64,000 nt of DNA from VAZQ01 sp963807865 (GCA_963807865.1 CAWEDK010000012.1:186001-250000), one strand, 5' to 3'. Counted from the stretch's first letter, positions 1 through 9,268 are shown. Notes: a model not told the origin generated them from the letters alone. Made by a program: numbers and translations.

Positions 1-2
1 CG

Positions 3-119
3 GGAACCTTGGTCAACACGCTGACTGCCATTGCAGAAACCGTCGCGGGATTTGAGCGCAGCATGACCTTATCCCTTTCGTGGAGCTTGGCGATTGCTTT
101 TTTCCAACGTCATGACTGA
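3..119 (+). other. Window edge, possible 3' end of an unidentified ORF
   Basis: Frame 3 on the plus strand is open from the window edge to a TGA at 117-119. It would encode the last 38 residues of something upstream, ending SLAIAFFQRHD. I recognise no family, and the stretch overlaps the end of the ABC ATPase gene on the other strand by a few bases. Nothing else is visible here. Confidence 0.15.
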
Positions 120-994
120 CTGGGAGTCGCAGGCATGGCGCTTCCCTTGTCCGCGGCAAGTTCTGACTTGAAGTGCTGCCACAGCGCGCCATAGGCCGCG
201 TCGAAACCAGGCTCGAGATAGATCTCGAACACATTTCGCGGCCGCGACAGCGGAATCCGATACTGCTCCTTCACCCGTCCGGGCCTTTTCGTCATCACCA
301 CGACATGATCCGACAGGGTGATCGCTTCGACAAGGTCGTGCGTGATGAACAACATCGTCATCCGGCGCTTCTGCCAGAGCTGGAGCAACTGGTGATGCAG
401 CGTCATTCGGGTCTGTGCGTCGAGCGCACCGAAGGGCTCGTCCAGCAGGATCACATCGGGCTCGTAGATGAACGTGCGGGCGATCGACACGCGCTTCTGC
501 ATGCCGCCCGAGAGTTGCGCGGGATAGTTGTTCTCAAAGCCCGACAGGCCAACGGTGTTGAGCCAATCCCGCGCGCGCTCACGCCGCTCCGCGGCCGGCA
601 CCCCGCGCACGGTCAACGGAAACTCGACGTTGGCAAGCGCCGTCGCCCAGGGGAACAGGTTGCTGTCCTGCGTCACGAAACCGACGCCGACATTGAGGCC
701 TCGGACCTCGCGGCCCCGGTAGAGCGTGCGGCCCGATGACGGCGAGAGCCATCCCGCAACCAGCCGGAGAAGCGTGGTCTTGCCACACCCCGAGGGCCCC
801 ACCACCGTGGTGATCTGGCCCTGCGGCACGGTGAAGCTGACACCATCGAGTGCCCGCATAGGTCCGACCTCGCCGCCGAAGGCGAGACTGACGTTGTCGA
901 ACTCAATGGGGGCAGGCAACGATGCGGCGACTGGAGCAGGCTCGGCTGGAAGGAGCTCGGCCGGGACGGGACGCACGATAGGCTGCATCAGCAT
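110..994 (-). CDS. ABC transporter ATP-binding protein, nitrate/sulfonate/taurine (SsuB/TauB) type
   Basis: This 294-residue cytoplasmic ATPase would power import through the permease encoded upstream. Visible motifs are a Walker A loop GPSGCGKT (about 66-73), a Q-loop glutamine near 109, the ABC signature LSGGM (161-165) directly before a Walker B ILLDEP (about 182-187), and a switch histidine in FITHD. The C-terminal RPGRV stretch is typical of the SsuB/TauB/NrtD subfamily. The ATG at 994 follows an AAGG-type ribosome site. It is the last gene of a minus-strand run: amidohydrolase, Rieske ferredoxin, permease, binding protein, ATPase, with 31 bases between it and the binding-protein gene. 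The transported compound cannot be read from the sequence; the neighbours suggest an aromatic or amide-containing acid. Confidence 0.9.
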   Translation of the reverse strand: MLMQPIVRPVPAELLPAEPAPVAASLPAPIEFDNVSLAFGGEVGPMRALDGVSFTVPQGQITTVVGPSGCGKTTLLRLVAGWLSPSSGRTLYRGREVRGLNVGVGFVTQDSNLFPWATALANVEFPLTVRGVPAAERRERARDWLNTVGLSGFENNYPAQLSGGMQKRVSIARTFIYEPDVILLDEPFGALDAQTRMTLHHQLLQLWQKRRMTMLFITHDLVEAITLSDHVVVMTKRPGRVKEQYRIPLSRPRNVFEIYLEPGFDAAYGALWQHFKSELAADKGSAMPATPSQS

Positions 995-1025
995 GGTCGC
1001 CGCCTTTTCGAGAGCCGGACGCGTC

Positions 1026-2048
1026 TCATGTCAGGAACTGGTTGGTCCACACTTCGCCTTCGGTCGCCGCCGGCGTGCTCTTGACGGTCCGCATGCTCTT
1101 TGCTGCCAGGATCGCGTTTTCCCACATGGCTTGAGTCATCAGCGCGCCGGGTGGAAAGGTGCTGCGGTCACGGTCCATGGACCGTTCGATGGCGCGGCCG
1201 TCGATCTTCGGCATCTCCGACTTGAGCAGATTGATCGTGTCGGAGAAGTTCGACTGAATGAAATCGTTGGCTTGGCCGATCGTCCGGGCGATGGCGCGCA
1301 CGGCCTGCGGCTGCGCGCGCGCGAAATCACTGGTCACCAGAAGGATCGTGTAGGGGAAGTTCTTGAACGCCGGAATGTCGACCGCGAAGCTGAGGTAGAA
1401 ATCGCCGAACCCCAGCAGCGCGACCTCGTCGGCATCGGGCGCGGAGCCCACGATCACGTCGACCTGGTTTTCACGCAGCGCCGCGATCCTGGCGGCGCCG
1501 AGCCCCACGGCCAGCATTTTGAAATCGCGGTCGTCAATGCCGTAGAGCGTGGCGAGATATTTCATGAACTGCGCGGGACCGCCGCCGATGGTCGACACGC
1601 CGATGCGCGCCTGTTTCAGCGCTTTGACCTTGTCGGCAACGGGGCTCGCGGCGGTGATGCCGACCCGGCTCAGCCAGTCGTTGCGGGCCGCCATCTGCAT
1701 CGCGAGCCCGGCGGTAAAGGCCGCCACCGTCAGCGATTTGATCCCCTTGTCCCAGGCGATCAGCGGGTCACTCGACGTCACGCAGGCGAAGTCGGCTTCC
1801 CCCGCGTTCAGCGCAGCCATCGCCAAGGGGCCGCCCTGAACCCACTTCATACTATAATCGACGTTGTTGGCCGCCCACAGATCGCGCTTGCGGGCAACGT
1901 AGAGTGCCGAAAACGACAGCCCGGGCGCGGAGCAGACGCCACGCCCTGGACTCTTGGCTTGAGCGCGCGCCACACGCGGCAGCGCTGGCGTGGCGGCAAG
2001 CACGACGCCAGCGGCGGCGGTCCGGATCAGGTCTCGGCGTCGAAGCAT
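1026..2048 (-). CDS. ABC transporter substrate-binding protein, NMT1/THI5 (NitT/TauT) type
   Basis: This is a 340-residue periplasmic binding protein. The N-terminus MLRRRDLIRTAAAG, followed by a hydrophobic stretch and an AxA site near residue 30, reads as a twin-arginine signal peptide. The start at 2048 was chosen over an upstream in-frame ATG because it has a strong GAGGAG ribosome site at the right distance and puts the signal peptide at the very start. The mature part has the NMT1/SsuA layout (LNAGEADFACVTSSDP, then ARIGVSTIGG). The permease gene lies just upstream and the ATPase just downstream, so the three form one importer. The family binds many small organic acids and amines, so the ligand is unknown. 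Confidence 0.88.
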   Translation of the reverse strand: MLRRRDLIRTAAAGVVLAATPALPRVARAQAKSPGRGVCSAPGLSFSALYVARKRDLWAANNVDYSMKWVQGGPLAMAALNAGEADFACVTSSDPLIAWDKGIKSLTVAAFTAGLAMQMAARNDWLSRVGITAASPVADKVKALKQARIGVSTIGGGPAQFMKYLATLYGIDDRDFKMLAVGLGAARIAALRENQVDVIVGSAPDADEVALLGFGDFYLSFAVDIPAFKNFPYTILLVTSDFARAQPQAVRAIARTIGQANDFIQSNFSDTINLLKSEMPKIDGRAIERSMDRDRSTFPPGALMTQAMWENAILAAKSMRTVKSTPAATEGEVWTNQFLT

Positions 2049-2127
2049 GACAGTCTCCTCAATGTTCGCAGGCCGCACAACGCGTGGAACGATCTGCTCT
2101 GCCGGCTCGCAAGATCGATGCCATGGT

Positions 2128-2929
2128 TCAAAGCTGCACCGCCGCTCCATCGATATGGCGCCAGCGGATGATGTATCGCTCAAGCCTGGTGAGGCCGTAA
2201 TTGCTCAGAAAGACGATCACGATCAGCGCCGCGATCCCCGAGAACAGGGCCGGCGCATCGTAGGTCTGCGAGGCGTACAGAATGAAGTGACCAAGCCCGG
2301 CATTCGATCCGATATATTCGCCGATCACGGCGCCGATCACCGCATAGGGCACGGCGGTCTTGAGGCCGATGAAAATCTGGTGCGCCGCCGACGGCAGGAT
2401 GACCCGTACGAGACACTGCAACCGTGACGCACCCATCAGGCGCGACAACCGCACCAATTCCTCATTCACATTGAGCAGGCCCGAATAGGTGTTGAAGAAC
2501 ACCAGGAAGAACGTCGCCAGGACGACGACCGCGACCTTCGAGGACATGCCGAGGCCGAGCCACACAATGAAGAGCGGCGCCAAGGCGATCTTGGGGATGC
2601 TGTAGAGGCCGATGATAAACGGCTCCAGCAGATCGGAGAGAAACTGCGAGCGCCCGAGCACGAAGCCGAGCGACGAGCCCAACCGCCGCGCCGATGCTGT
2701 AGCCGATCGCGATCTCGGTCAGGGTGACGACGATGTCGTGATGAAAGTCGCGATCGAATATCAGCTCGAATAGCTTGTCGGCGACGATCGACGGCCGGCT
2801 GAAGAACGCTACGTTGCGGTCGGAAACCCCCAGTTGCCAGAATGCGAGAAATGCCACGATCAGGCTGAGTTGGGCGAGCAGCAGCCAGAGGCGCCGCCAG
2901 CCGGGACCACCGAATCCGAGTTTCGGCAA
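2128..2929 (-). pseudogene. ABC transporter permease, SsuC/TauC type, frame broken near 2680
   Basis: Two overlapping frames together encode one BPD_transp_1 permease of about 266 residues with several membrane segments. The first half (LLLAQLSLIVAFLAFWQLG) ends in the frame that reaches 3046, and the second half (from GSSLGFVLGRS to the stop at 2128) is in the next frame. Removing one G from a GGG run near 2680 joins them as IGYSIGAAVGSSLGFV. The native start is uncertain. The frame runs into two palindromic repeats, with its only upstream ATG (3046) inside the second repeat. A TTG at 2929 lies just before the repeats and is the start used here. Either a real lesion or a base-calling error explains the shift; the adjacent transporter genes are intact. 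Confidence 0.75.
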
Positions 2930-2933
2930 GGCG

Positions 2934-3009
2934 CTAGTGGTCCAATTCCAACATTCGCATCCCGTTTCAGCAAGCACCTTTGCGAATGTTGGAATTAAAG
3001 GACCACTAG
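2934..3009. repeat. Palindromic repeat A1 (76 bp)
   Basis: The arms CTAGTGGTCC and GGACCACTAG, continuing inward through AATTCCAACATTCGCA and its complement, form a long hairpin with a loop of about 21 bases. The right arm has three extra bases, giving a small bulge. It is the first of two palindromes set 14 bases apart. Confidence 0.85.
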
Positions 3010-3023
3010 CAAGCTTATGTTTT

Positions 3024-3101
3024 CTAGTGGAGTTTGGATTTGACATTCGCTTTACGAGCCCGCGGCTAGGTGGGTAGCGAATGTCAAATCCACTCCACTA
3101 G
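3024..3101. repeat. Palindromic repeat A2 (78 bp)
   Basis: The arms CTAGTGGAGT and ACTCCACTAG continue through GGATTTGACATTCGCT and its complement, with a two-base bulge in the left arm. The outer CTAGTGG and inner CATTCGC match repeat A1, so both belong to one family although the middle of the stem differs. It supplies the only ATG of the downstream permease frame. Confidence 0.85.
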
Positions 3102-3133
3102 CTGTCATCTCGGCGCCTCCTCGAAGCGCGGTG

Positions 3134-3538
3134 TCAGCGGACGCGCCGTGCGTACAGCACGCCGTCGTCGTTCTTCACCTCAAACACGCGGACCGAAAAG
3201 CCCGGACAGTTGACTCCTCGCCCGTCCGACAGGCGAAACGTGAAGACATGCTGTTGGCAGCGGATCATCGTGTCGCTGCCGACAAGTTCGGCATCCATCA
3301 GCGTCGCGTTGAGATGCGGACATGAGCGCTGCACGCCACGAAAGCCGGTGCCGGTCTTGAAGATCAGAATGCCTTCGCCGTCGACCCGGGCACGCGCCGG
3401 AAACTTGCCCGCGACCGGGTCCAATCCTTCGAGCTTCTGCCATGCTGACTCGTCCGCAGCGGGAGCAGCCAGGGCGGCCCGATCGGGCGTCGTCGCAGAG
3501 CTGGCCGATGCGTCGTTCATCGCGCTGCCCGTCGTCAA
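3134..3538 (-). CDS. Rieske-type [2Fe-2S] ferredoxin
   Basis: This small (134 aa) soluble protein has a Rieske cluster motif: C73-x-H75 (CPH) and C94-x2-H97 (CQQH), spaced as in oxygenase ferredoxins. The first 35 residues are Ala/Ser-rich and probably flexible; a second in-frame Met at residue 7 could also be the start. Proteins of this kind pass electrons from a reductase to a Rieske oxygenase. Two oxygenases are encoded at 9.7 and 14.8 kb, so it is a reasonable electron donor for either. No reductase gene is visible in the window. It lies in the minus-strand run upstream of the ABC transporter, separated from it by the two palindromes. Confidence 0.82.
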   Translation of the reverse strand: MTTGSAMNDASASSATTPDRAALAAPAADESAWQKLEGLDPVAGKFPARARVDGEGILIFKTGTGFRGVQRSCPHLNATLMDAELVGSDTMIRCQQHVFTFRLSDGRGVNCPGFSVRVFEVKNDDGVLYARRVR

Positions 3539-3850
3539 GCCGCCAACGGCCGACGCGACACGACCTCGCGCAGCCGGGAGAGCATGAAATTGCGGTCGAG
3601 CCGCAGGATCAGCAGGCCGATCTGCATCGTGAACGGCTGATCAAGAAAGCAGGCGTAGAGCGCACCCATCCCAGCCTTCAGCGGCAGACCGGACTCGCGC
3701 GGAACAGCGCGAAAGACGCCTGCAGCTCCATCGCCTTGTCCAGATCGAGGCGCTCCGCGGTGGCCAACTCCCAAGACACCGGCGACAAGGCGTCTGCGAG
3801 CGCGATCAGGAAGCTTCCGTTGCGCGGACGTGAGCTGACGCCGCCTTCGC
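3535..3850 (-). pseudogene. Broken gene remnant, possibly dihydrodipicolinate synthase/N-acetylneuraminate lyase family C-terminus
   Basis: Two frames read as one protein tail. FLIALADALSPVSWELA and LDKAMELQASFALFRA are in one frame, then SGLPLKAGMGALYACFLDQ to the stop at 3535 in another. The order of a helix, a 'DKAMELQ' stretch and an LKAG stretch resembles the C-terminal helices of the DapA/NanA aldolase family. That is recognition from memory only, and the last 35 residues do not obviously fit. The start is missing: upstream sequence is the end of the amidohydrolase in overlapping frames. It sits four bases into the Rieske ferredoxin start, so it may once have been part of the same operon. 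Confidence 0.25.
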
Positions 3851-5052
3851 CGGCACGTGGTCTTCCGCGATCTGCAGGAACCAGTTGCTCTCCTCCTGCC
3901 GCCCTCGCCAGGTCGCATCGAACCGCTTGCCGTTCTTGAAGGTGATGACCGGCACGATCTGCTTGTCGGCCTTGCGCACCTGCGTGTAGCAGTCGGTGAT
4001 TTCGTATTCGCCGGCTTCGACGCGAAACACCGTGATGTCCGCCGGCATGCCGGGCTTCAAGCGAACCGGCGCGATCGGTCAGCAGAGATCGCCTTGGCCG
4101 GATTGCAGCGTCACCCGCTCGATGACGTCTCGGCAGCGTCATGCCGAGCCGCAGCATCGCGCTCATGACGTTGGCAAGCGACTTTACCGGCCGAACCACA
4201 TTGAACTGCTGCAAGATCGGAGCTGATGGTGTGCGGGATCAGGTCCTGCGCGAAGGACTTCTCGGCCACGTCCCATGAGAAGTTGTAGCCGCCAAATCCC
4301 AGATCGAAGATCACGCCGCGCCGCTCAGCATCGCGGACGACGGGCAGCACCTTGCCGTTCTCGTCGATCACCTGTCCGAGATTGCCGTGATAAAGATGCG
4401 TGATCATGTCGCCGGCTTCGGCGATCTTGAACGCCTCGGGCGCCAGCAGATGCGTCGGGTTCTGCAACTGGAACTCGCCGATGTGCATGTAGAGCGGCAG
4501 GTCGAGAATTTCCGCGAGTCCTTTGGTGAGCTTCAGCGTGCCTGGGCCGTAATCTCCGATCGCATTGCACTTGATGTAGCGAAGCATGTCGCGGTTCTGC
4601 TTCGCGAAGTCGACCCAGCGCGTGATCGGCACCTCGCCGAGCGTGCGGACGTTCCCTTCGATGAAGTTGAGCCCGAGCAAACCCATCGGACGGATGAACG
4701 GCCCGACATAGAGATCGGTCTCGAGATGGCCCAGCAGCTCCATGAACTGGTCGAGCACGCCGATGCCGGGGCCGCCGGCGTCGACGAAAGCCGTGACGCC
4801 CTGATAGACGCCGACGGTATCGGGATTGGAGAAGCCCAGCGTCCCATAGGCGTGAACATGGATGTCGACCCAGCCCGGCGACAGGCAATGGCCGCTGAGA
4901 TCGAGAACCTCCGCCTGCGGATCGACCGGCGCCTCGCCGACCGAGGCGATCTTCCCCGCCTCGATCACGACGTCCGTCACGCGGTCGAGCGCATGCTGCG
5001 GGTCGATCACGCGCGCATTTCTGAGAATTAGCGGCTTCTGGAGGCCGTCCAT
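3806..5052 (-). pseudogene. Amidohydrolase/deacetylase-family metallohydrolase, several frameshifts
   Basis: The frame from ATG 5052 (MDGLQKPLILRNARVIDP) gives about 275 good residues of a dihydroorotase-like amidohydrolase: the metal-binding HVHAYG after LSPGWVD, then YMHIGEF, ITHLYHGN and a HTISSD segment for further ligands. The reading then breaks near 4216, near 4128, and again between 4110 and 4060. The C-terminus resumes in another frame at LKPGMPADITVFRVEAGEYE and stops at 3806. At least four small indels are needed to restore one protein of about 400 residues, more than in any other gene here, so true decay is plausible. The family hydrolyses cyclic amides or acyl groups. As first gene of the run it could have acted on the transported compound. 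Confidence 0.7.
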
Positions 5053-5284
5053 GGCCACGTGTGCGCTCCCATCTCTCGGAATTGTTTCAGGTCCGGCAAC
5101 CGCGCAGCCGCTCCGGACGCGTGTCTCCAGAAGCAAGCGATATGCCAATGCTGTCAGGCTGAATGGACGGTCCAGAGACCCCGCAAGCAGGACGGCAGTT
5201 ACGGCAGCACGGTCGGTGGCGGCGGGTTCGCCGGCCGCGGCGGCCCGGTTGCGCCTGACGTTCCCCGCCCGTCCGCCGGAAAAT

Positions 5285-5570
5285 TGAGCAGGCACGCTTC
5301 ACCACCGCGCAATCGTGACGCTTGGCCATCGTGACGCGCCATCGGGACGCTTGGCCTCCAGGGCGGCGCCGGAGGCGGCTGCCCGGCGCGAAAATGCGGA
5401 CCGCGCTGCAAATCTGGCATCAGCGCTGGCGTGGCTCTTGCTTGCATGCATGCCAACCGGCGACGGGGCGCAGCGATGAACTAGCCGGCAGTTTCTACTC
5501 AAGGTTGGGGTGACAAGGCGTCGCCAAGCGCGAAGCATTCGTCAGCGACGACATCTATCGGCCCTCCATG
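5285..5570 (+). repeat. Truncated, degenerate duplicate of the 5' region of the dioxygenase alpha gene
   Basis: This stretch aligns with 9568-9830. Shared blocks include GCTTCACCACCG, GGCGCCGGAGGCGG, the GGCTCTTGCTTGCATG promoter block, GTTTCTACTCAAGGTTGGG and GCGAAGC.TTCGTCAGCGACGA. In this copy the start codon region reads ATG AAC TAG, where the intact gene has ATG AAC CAG, and there are small deletions further in. It is therefore a dead copy of the promoter and about the first 28 codons. It ends about 105 bases before the solute-binding gene at 5676. Confidence 0.75.
5427..5442 (+). promoter_or_regulatory. Putative sigma-54 -24/-12 promoter (duplicate copy)
   Basis: TGGCGTG-GCTC-TTGCT matches the sigma-54 consensus TGGCACG-N4-TTGCW with GG and GC ten bases apart. 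It is the duplicate of the element before the dioxygenase genes and here points toward the solute-binding gene at 5676. Confidence 0.45.
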
Positions 5571-5675
5571 ATCGATCGCCATTATCGATCGCCCGAACAG
5601 AAAGACCTCTTTACCCATCTCACGTATCGGCCAAGATGGGAGCTAACGATCTCAGTTATCGAAAGGCGGCTCTTC

Positions 5676-6845
5676 ATGAGGATTTTAGTACTGACTATCG
5701 GAGCGTTGCTTGCGACCAGTTCCGCGGTTCTTGCGCAGGACAAATCGGTCAAGATCGGCTTTGTCAGCAGCTTCACCGGCGCTACGGCGATGCTCGGAAA
5801 CGACATGAGAAACGGCTTCGAGCTCGGTCTCGACCACGTCGGGCGCAAGATGGCTGGAAAGCCGGTGGAGGTTTTTTACGAAGACGATCAGGTCAAGCCT
5901 GACGTAGGCCTGCAAAAGACGCAGAAACTAATAGATGCGCACAAAGTGGATTTTCTTGCGGGCTACATATGGTCCAACGTGCTCTTGCCGTCTCTCAAGC
6001 CCGCGATCGACTCGAAGACATTCTTGATCACGACCATCGCCGGTCCTTCGCAACTCGCCGGTGAACTCTGTTCACCGTACGTCTTTTCCACGTCGTGGCA
6101 GAACAACCAGACGCCGCAGGCGATGGGCACCTACATGAATCAGCGGGGCGTCAAGAAGCTATTCCTCATCGGCCCCAACTATGCGGGCGGAAAGGACATG
6201 CTGTCCGGCGTGAAAACCACGTTTAAAGGCGAGATCGTGGGAGAGGTGTACACTCGCTGGCCCGATCAACTGGACTTCTTGAACGAACTGAGCAAAGCCC
6301 GCGCGGCCCAGCCCGATGGCGTCTTCGTGTTCTATCCTGGCGCATCGGGCGTACAGTTTCTGACGCAATACTCGCAGTCCGGATTGAAAGGTCAGATCCC
6401 ACTTTACACCGTGTTCTCGATCGACGAATTGACATTGCCGCTGCAGAAAGACCTGGCGCTCGGAATTCCGGGCGTCCAGACCTGGGTCAACGATCTGCCG
6501 ACCGAGGCCAATAAGCGTTTCGTCGCCGACTACAAGAAGAAGTTCAATGCGCCTCCGACCTACTACGCCGCTTATTCGTATGATGCGGTAGGTTTCATCA
6601 ACTCCGCCGTCGAAGCGGTGGGGGGCGATTTGACCAGGAAGGAAGATATGCGCATCCACATGGAGAAAACGGGCATCAACTCAGTGCGCGGCCAGGTCAA
6701 GTTCGGCAACAATCACATACCGATCCAAAATTTCTATCTTCAAGAACCAGTCAAGGAGCCGAGCGGCAATATCGTTCTCAAGACGGTGGCGACCATCCTG
6801 GAGAACGATCAGGACCTTTTCCACGACAAGTGCCCGATGAAGTAA
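5676..6845 (+). CDS. ABC transporter substrate-binding protein, branched-chain amino acid/aromatic acid type (Peripla_BP_6)
   Basis: This is a 389-residue periplasmic binding protein with a signal peptide (MRILVLTIGALLATSSAVLAQ, cleavage after AxA near residue 20). It has the two-lobed LivJ-type fold: KIGFVSSFTGATAMLG at the start of the mature part, then FYEDDQ and PTYYAAYSYDAV. The start at 5676 was preferred to an upstream ATG because it begins the signal peptide and follows AAAGGCGG. No permease or ATPase of the branched-chain type is adjacent, so it must use a transporter encoded elsewhere. Members of this family near oxygenase genes often bind aromatic acids; that ligand is an inference. 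A degenerate copy of the dioxygenase promoter lies directly upstream and may drive it. It converges on the molybdenum hydroxylase gene. Confidence 0.88.
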   Translation: MRILVLTIGALLATSSAVLAQDKSVKIGFVSSFTGATAMLGNDMRNGFELGLDHVGRKMAGKPVEVFYEDDQVKPDVGLQKTQKLIDAHKVDFLAGYIWSNVLLPSLKPAIDSKTFLITTIAGPSQLAGELCSPYVFSTSWQNNQTPQAMGTYMNQRGVKKLFLIGPNYAGGKDMLSGVKTTFKGEIVGEVYTRWPDQLDFLNELSKARAAQPDGVFVFYPGASGVQFLTQYSQSGLKGQIPLYTVFSIDELTLPLQKDLALGIPGVQTWVNDLPTEANKRFVADYKKKFNAPPTYYAAYSYDAVGFINSAVEAVGGDLTRKEDMRIHMEKTGINSVRGQVKFGNNHIPIQNFYLQEPVKEPSGNIVLKTVATILENDQDLFHDKCPMK

Positions 6846-6879
6846 GCGCGCAAGTCCGGCCTACGGACAAAGCCAATGC

Positions 6880-9211
6880 TCAGCCGGCCGCCGCCCGAGC
6901 GTCGCGAATGGCGCGCCACACCCGCTCGGACGTCGCCGGCATGGCAATTTCGGTAACGCCCAGCGGGCGAAGCGCATCCAGGATCGCATTGATCACGGCC
7001 GGCGGCGCCCCGACGCACCCGGCCTCGCCGGCGCCTTTGACGCCGATCGGATTGGTGCGACAGGGAACATCGTGCATACCGACCGCAAAGAGCGGCACGT
7101 CCTGCGCGCGTGGCATGGCGTAGTCGAGGAACGAGCCGGACAGCATCTGTCCGGAGTCCTCGTCGAATACGACCGCTTCCATCAGCGCCTGGCCGATCCC
7201 TTGGGTGACCCCACCGTGGACTTGCCCCTTCAGCAGTCAGCGGGTTGATCGGCCGGCCGACATCGTCGACCGCGGTATATCTCGCGATCGTCGTCCGTCC
7301 GGTCTCGGGATCGATCTCGACCTCGCAGATATGACAGCCGTTCGGATAATTCGGAGTCTCGGGCGAAAATCCGCCCACGCCTTCGAGACCGACTCCCAGG
7401 TCATTCGGCCATCTCAGCGCGGCATACGCCCCGCGCGCGACATCCTCGATGTGGATACGGCGGTCCGTCCCCACGACTTTGAAGTGGCCCTCCTCGAACT
7501 CGATGTCATCCGCGGACACCTCCAAGAGGTGCGCCGCCATGCTTCGGCCCTTCGAGATGATTTGATCCGCCGCAGCCCGCAGGCACGCTCCACCGATCGA
7601 CGTTGAACGCGATGCATACGTGCCACGTCCGAACGATACGCTGTCGGTGTCGCCTTGGATCAATCGAATCTTGTCAAAGGGTACTCCGAGCCATTCGGAC
7701 ACCATTTGAGCGAATGTTGTCTCGTGCCCTTGCCCGTGCGAGAACGTTCCTGCCACAATTGTCACAGCGCCGGATGGGTCCATACGGATCTCCATTCGAT
7801 CATTGTAGATCGCGGTGATCTCGATGAACGAAGCAAGACCGATTCCGCGCAATCGGCCGGACGCCGTGCAGTCCGACTTGCGATTTTCAAAGCCGTCCCA
7901 GTCCGCGAGCTCCAGCGCCTTCTGCAAGACCAAATCGAATTCGCCGCTGTCGTAGTTCTGGCCGAGCGGCGTGCGATACGGCATCGCCGCCGCCGAAATG
8001 AAGTTTCGGCGCCGCAATTCGACACGGTCGATGCCCATCTGCGCAGCCATCTTGTCCAATAGTCGCTCGATCACGTAGATGCTCTCTGGCTGGCCGGCGC
8101 CCCGATAGGGACCGGTCATCGGCGTATTGGTGAACATCCCGCGAAACGAGACGTGATACAGCGGACAGGTGTAAACGCTCGGCAGGATCGCGCCGCTGAG
8201 CAGCGCGGGTATATGGCCGTTGATCGAAATGTAGGCTCCTAGATTATGATTGGTCGCGACTCGCAGAGCGATCATCCGGCCCTCTTTGTCGCAGGCCAAC
8301 TCCGCGTCCCAGTATTGATCGCGGCCATGCATGTCGCTGAGAAGACTCTCGGAACGCTCAGCAATCCATTTCACCGGACGCCCGACTTTTCTGCTGGCCC
8401 ACAGGACCATCGCCTCCTCGGGAAAGACCGGGCCCTTCATGCCGAAGCCGCCGCCGACGTCTGGCCCAACTACGCGCATTGAGGTTTCTGGAATCCCGAA
8501 GACATCCTTACAAAGGATTTCGCGCGTGCGGTGCGGGGCCTGCGTACTGCTGTAGAGCGTATATCGCCCAGAGAGCGGATCGTAGGACCCGAGCGCCCCG
8601 CGCGGCTCCAGCGGATTTGCCGAAATCCTTTGATTGAAGAGTCGCAGGCTGACGACATGCGCCGCACGAGTGAATGCAACGTCCGTCGCCGCACGATCAC
8701 CCAGCTCGTAGGCGAAGCAAGTATTCCCCTCCGCCTCCTCCCAGATCAGCGGCGCCCCGGAGTTCGGCGCCACGGCGACCGATGAGTTCGCCTGCAATGG
8801 CTCGTACTCGACCTCGACTCTTTCGGCAGCATCACGCGCCGCGACCAAAGTCTCCGCCACGACCAGCGCGACGCCGTCGCCCGAATGTCGGACCCGATCA
8901 ACGGCGAACACGGGCCTCGATGGCCAGAACGTTTTAGGTCCGCCAAAGCCCGGAGGAAGACGATAGATCTTGATTCCGCCCAGGCCATCTGCGTCTGCAT
9001 CGGCGCCCGCCAAAACAGCCAGGACACCCGGCATACGTCGCGCCTCGTGCGCGTGGATTTGGCGAATGTGGGCGTGAGCGTGCGGCGACCTTATGACAAA
9101 CGCATGCGCGGTTCCGAAGGGAGCAAGGTCGTCGACATAGCACCCCCGCCCGGTCAAGAATCGGGGGTCTTCAGTTCGCCTGACGGGCTGACCTATACCG
9201 AAGCGGCTCAT
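6880..9211 (-). pseudogene. Molybdopterin hydroxylase large subunit (xanthine dehydrogenase/CoxL family), frame broken near 7231
   Basis: The restored protein is about 776 residues, the usual size for the catalytic subunit of molybdenum hydroxylases. Motifs include RRTEDPRFLTGRG at the N-terminus, VGGGFGMKG, PYRGAGQPE, GQGHETTF, GTYASRST and the catalytic glutamate in KGAGEAG near the C-terminus. The CO-dehydrogenase active-site cysteine loop is absent, so this is not form I CoxL. One extra G in a GGGG run near 7231 shifts the frame after INPLTAEG; the rest (VHGGVTQGIGQALMEAV...) continues to the stop at 6880. FAD and 2Fe-2S subunit genes are not adjacent. The substrate is probably an aldehyde or N-heterocycle. 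The start at 9211 has a weak ribosome site and follows a 16-codon ORF by 6 bases. Confidence 0.8.
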
Positions 9212-9217
9212 CGCGCT

Positions 9218-9268
9218 TCACTCATCGATCGTTTGCGGGGGAGTAGCCATCGTTGCGGGAGTAGCCAT
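9218..9268 (-). CDS. Possible 16-residue leader ORF before the molybdenum hydroxylase
   Basis: MATPATMATPPQTIDE followed by TGA begins after a strong AAGAGGTG ribosome site and stops 6 bases before the start of the hydroxylase, which itself has a weak site. The layout suits translational coupling. It could instead be the true N-terminus of the hydroxylase separated by one more frame error. The repeated GGGAGTAGCCAT encodes its repeated MATP. Confidence 0.3.
   Translation of the reverse strand: MATPATMATPPQTIDE

Noticed and set aside
726..2171. Long plus-strand frame (481 aa) over the transporter genes
   Set aside because: Arg/His/Gly-rich shadow of the minus-strand ATPase and binding-protein genes in GC-rich DNA; no ribosome site or motif.
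5298..5345. Short near-repeats of GTGACGCTTGGCC as a CRISPR-like or iteron array
   Set aside because: Only three imperfect copies, irregular spacing and no replication or Cas genes.
6880..9211. CO dehydrogenase (CoxL) assignment
   Set aside because: The active-site cysteine loop of form I CoxL is missing and there are no CoxM or CoxS genes; the general hydroxylase family is the safer call.
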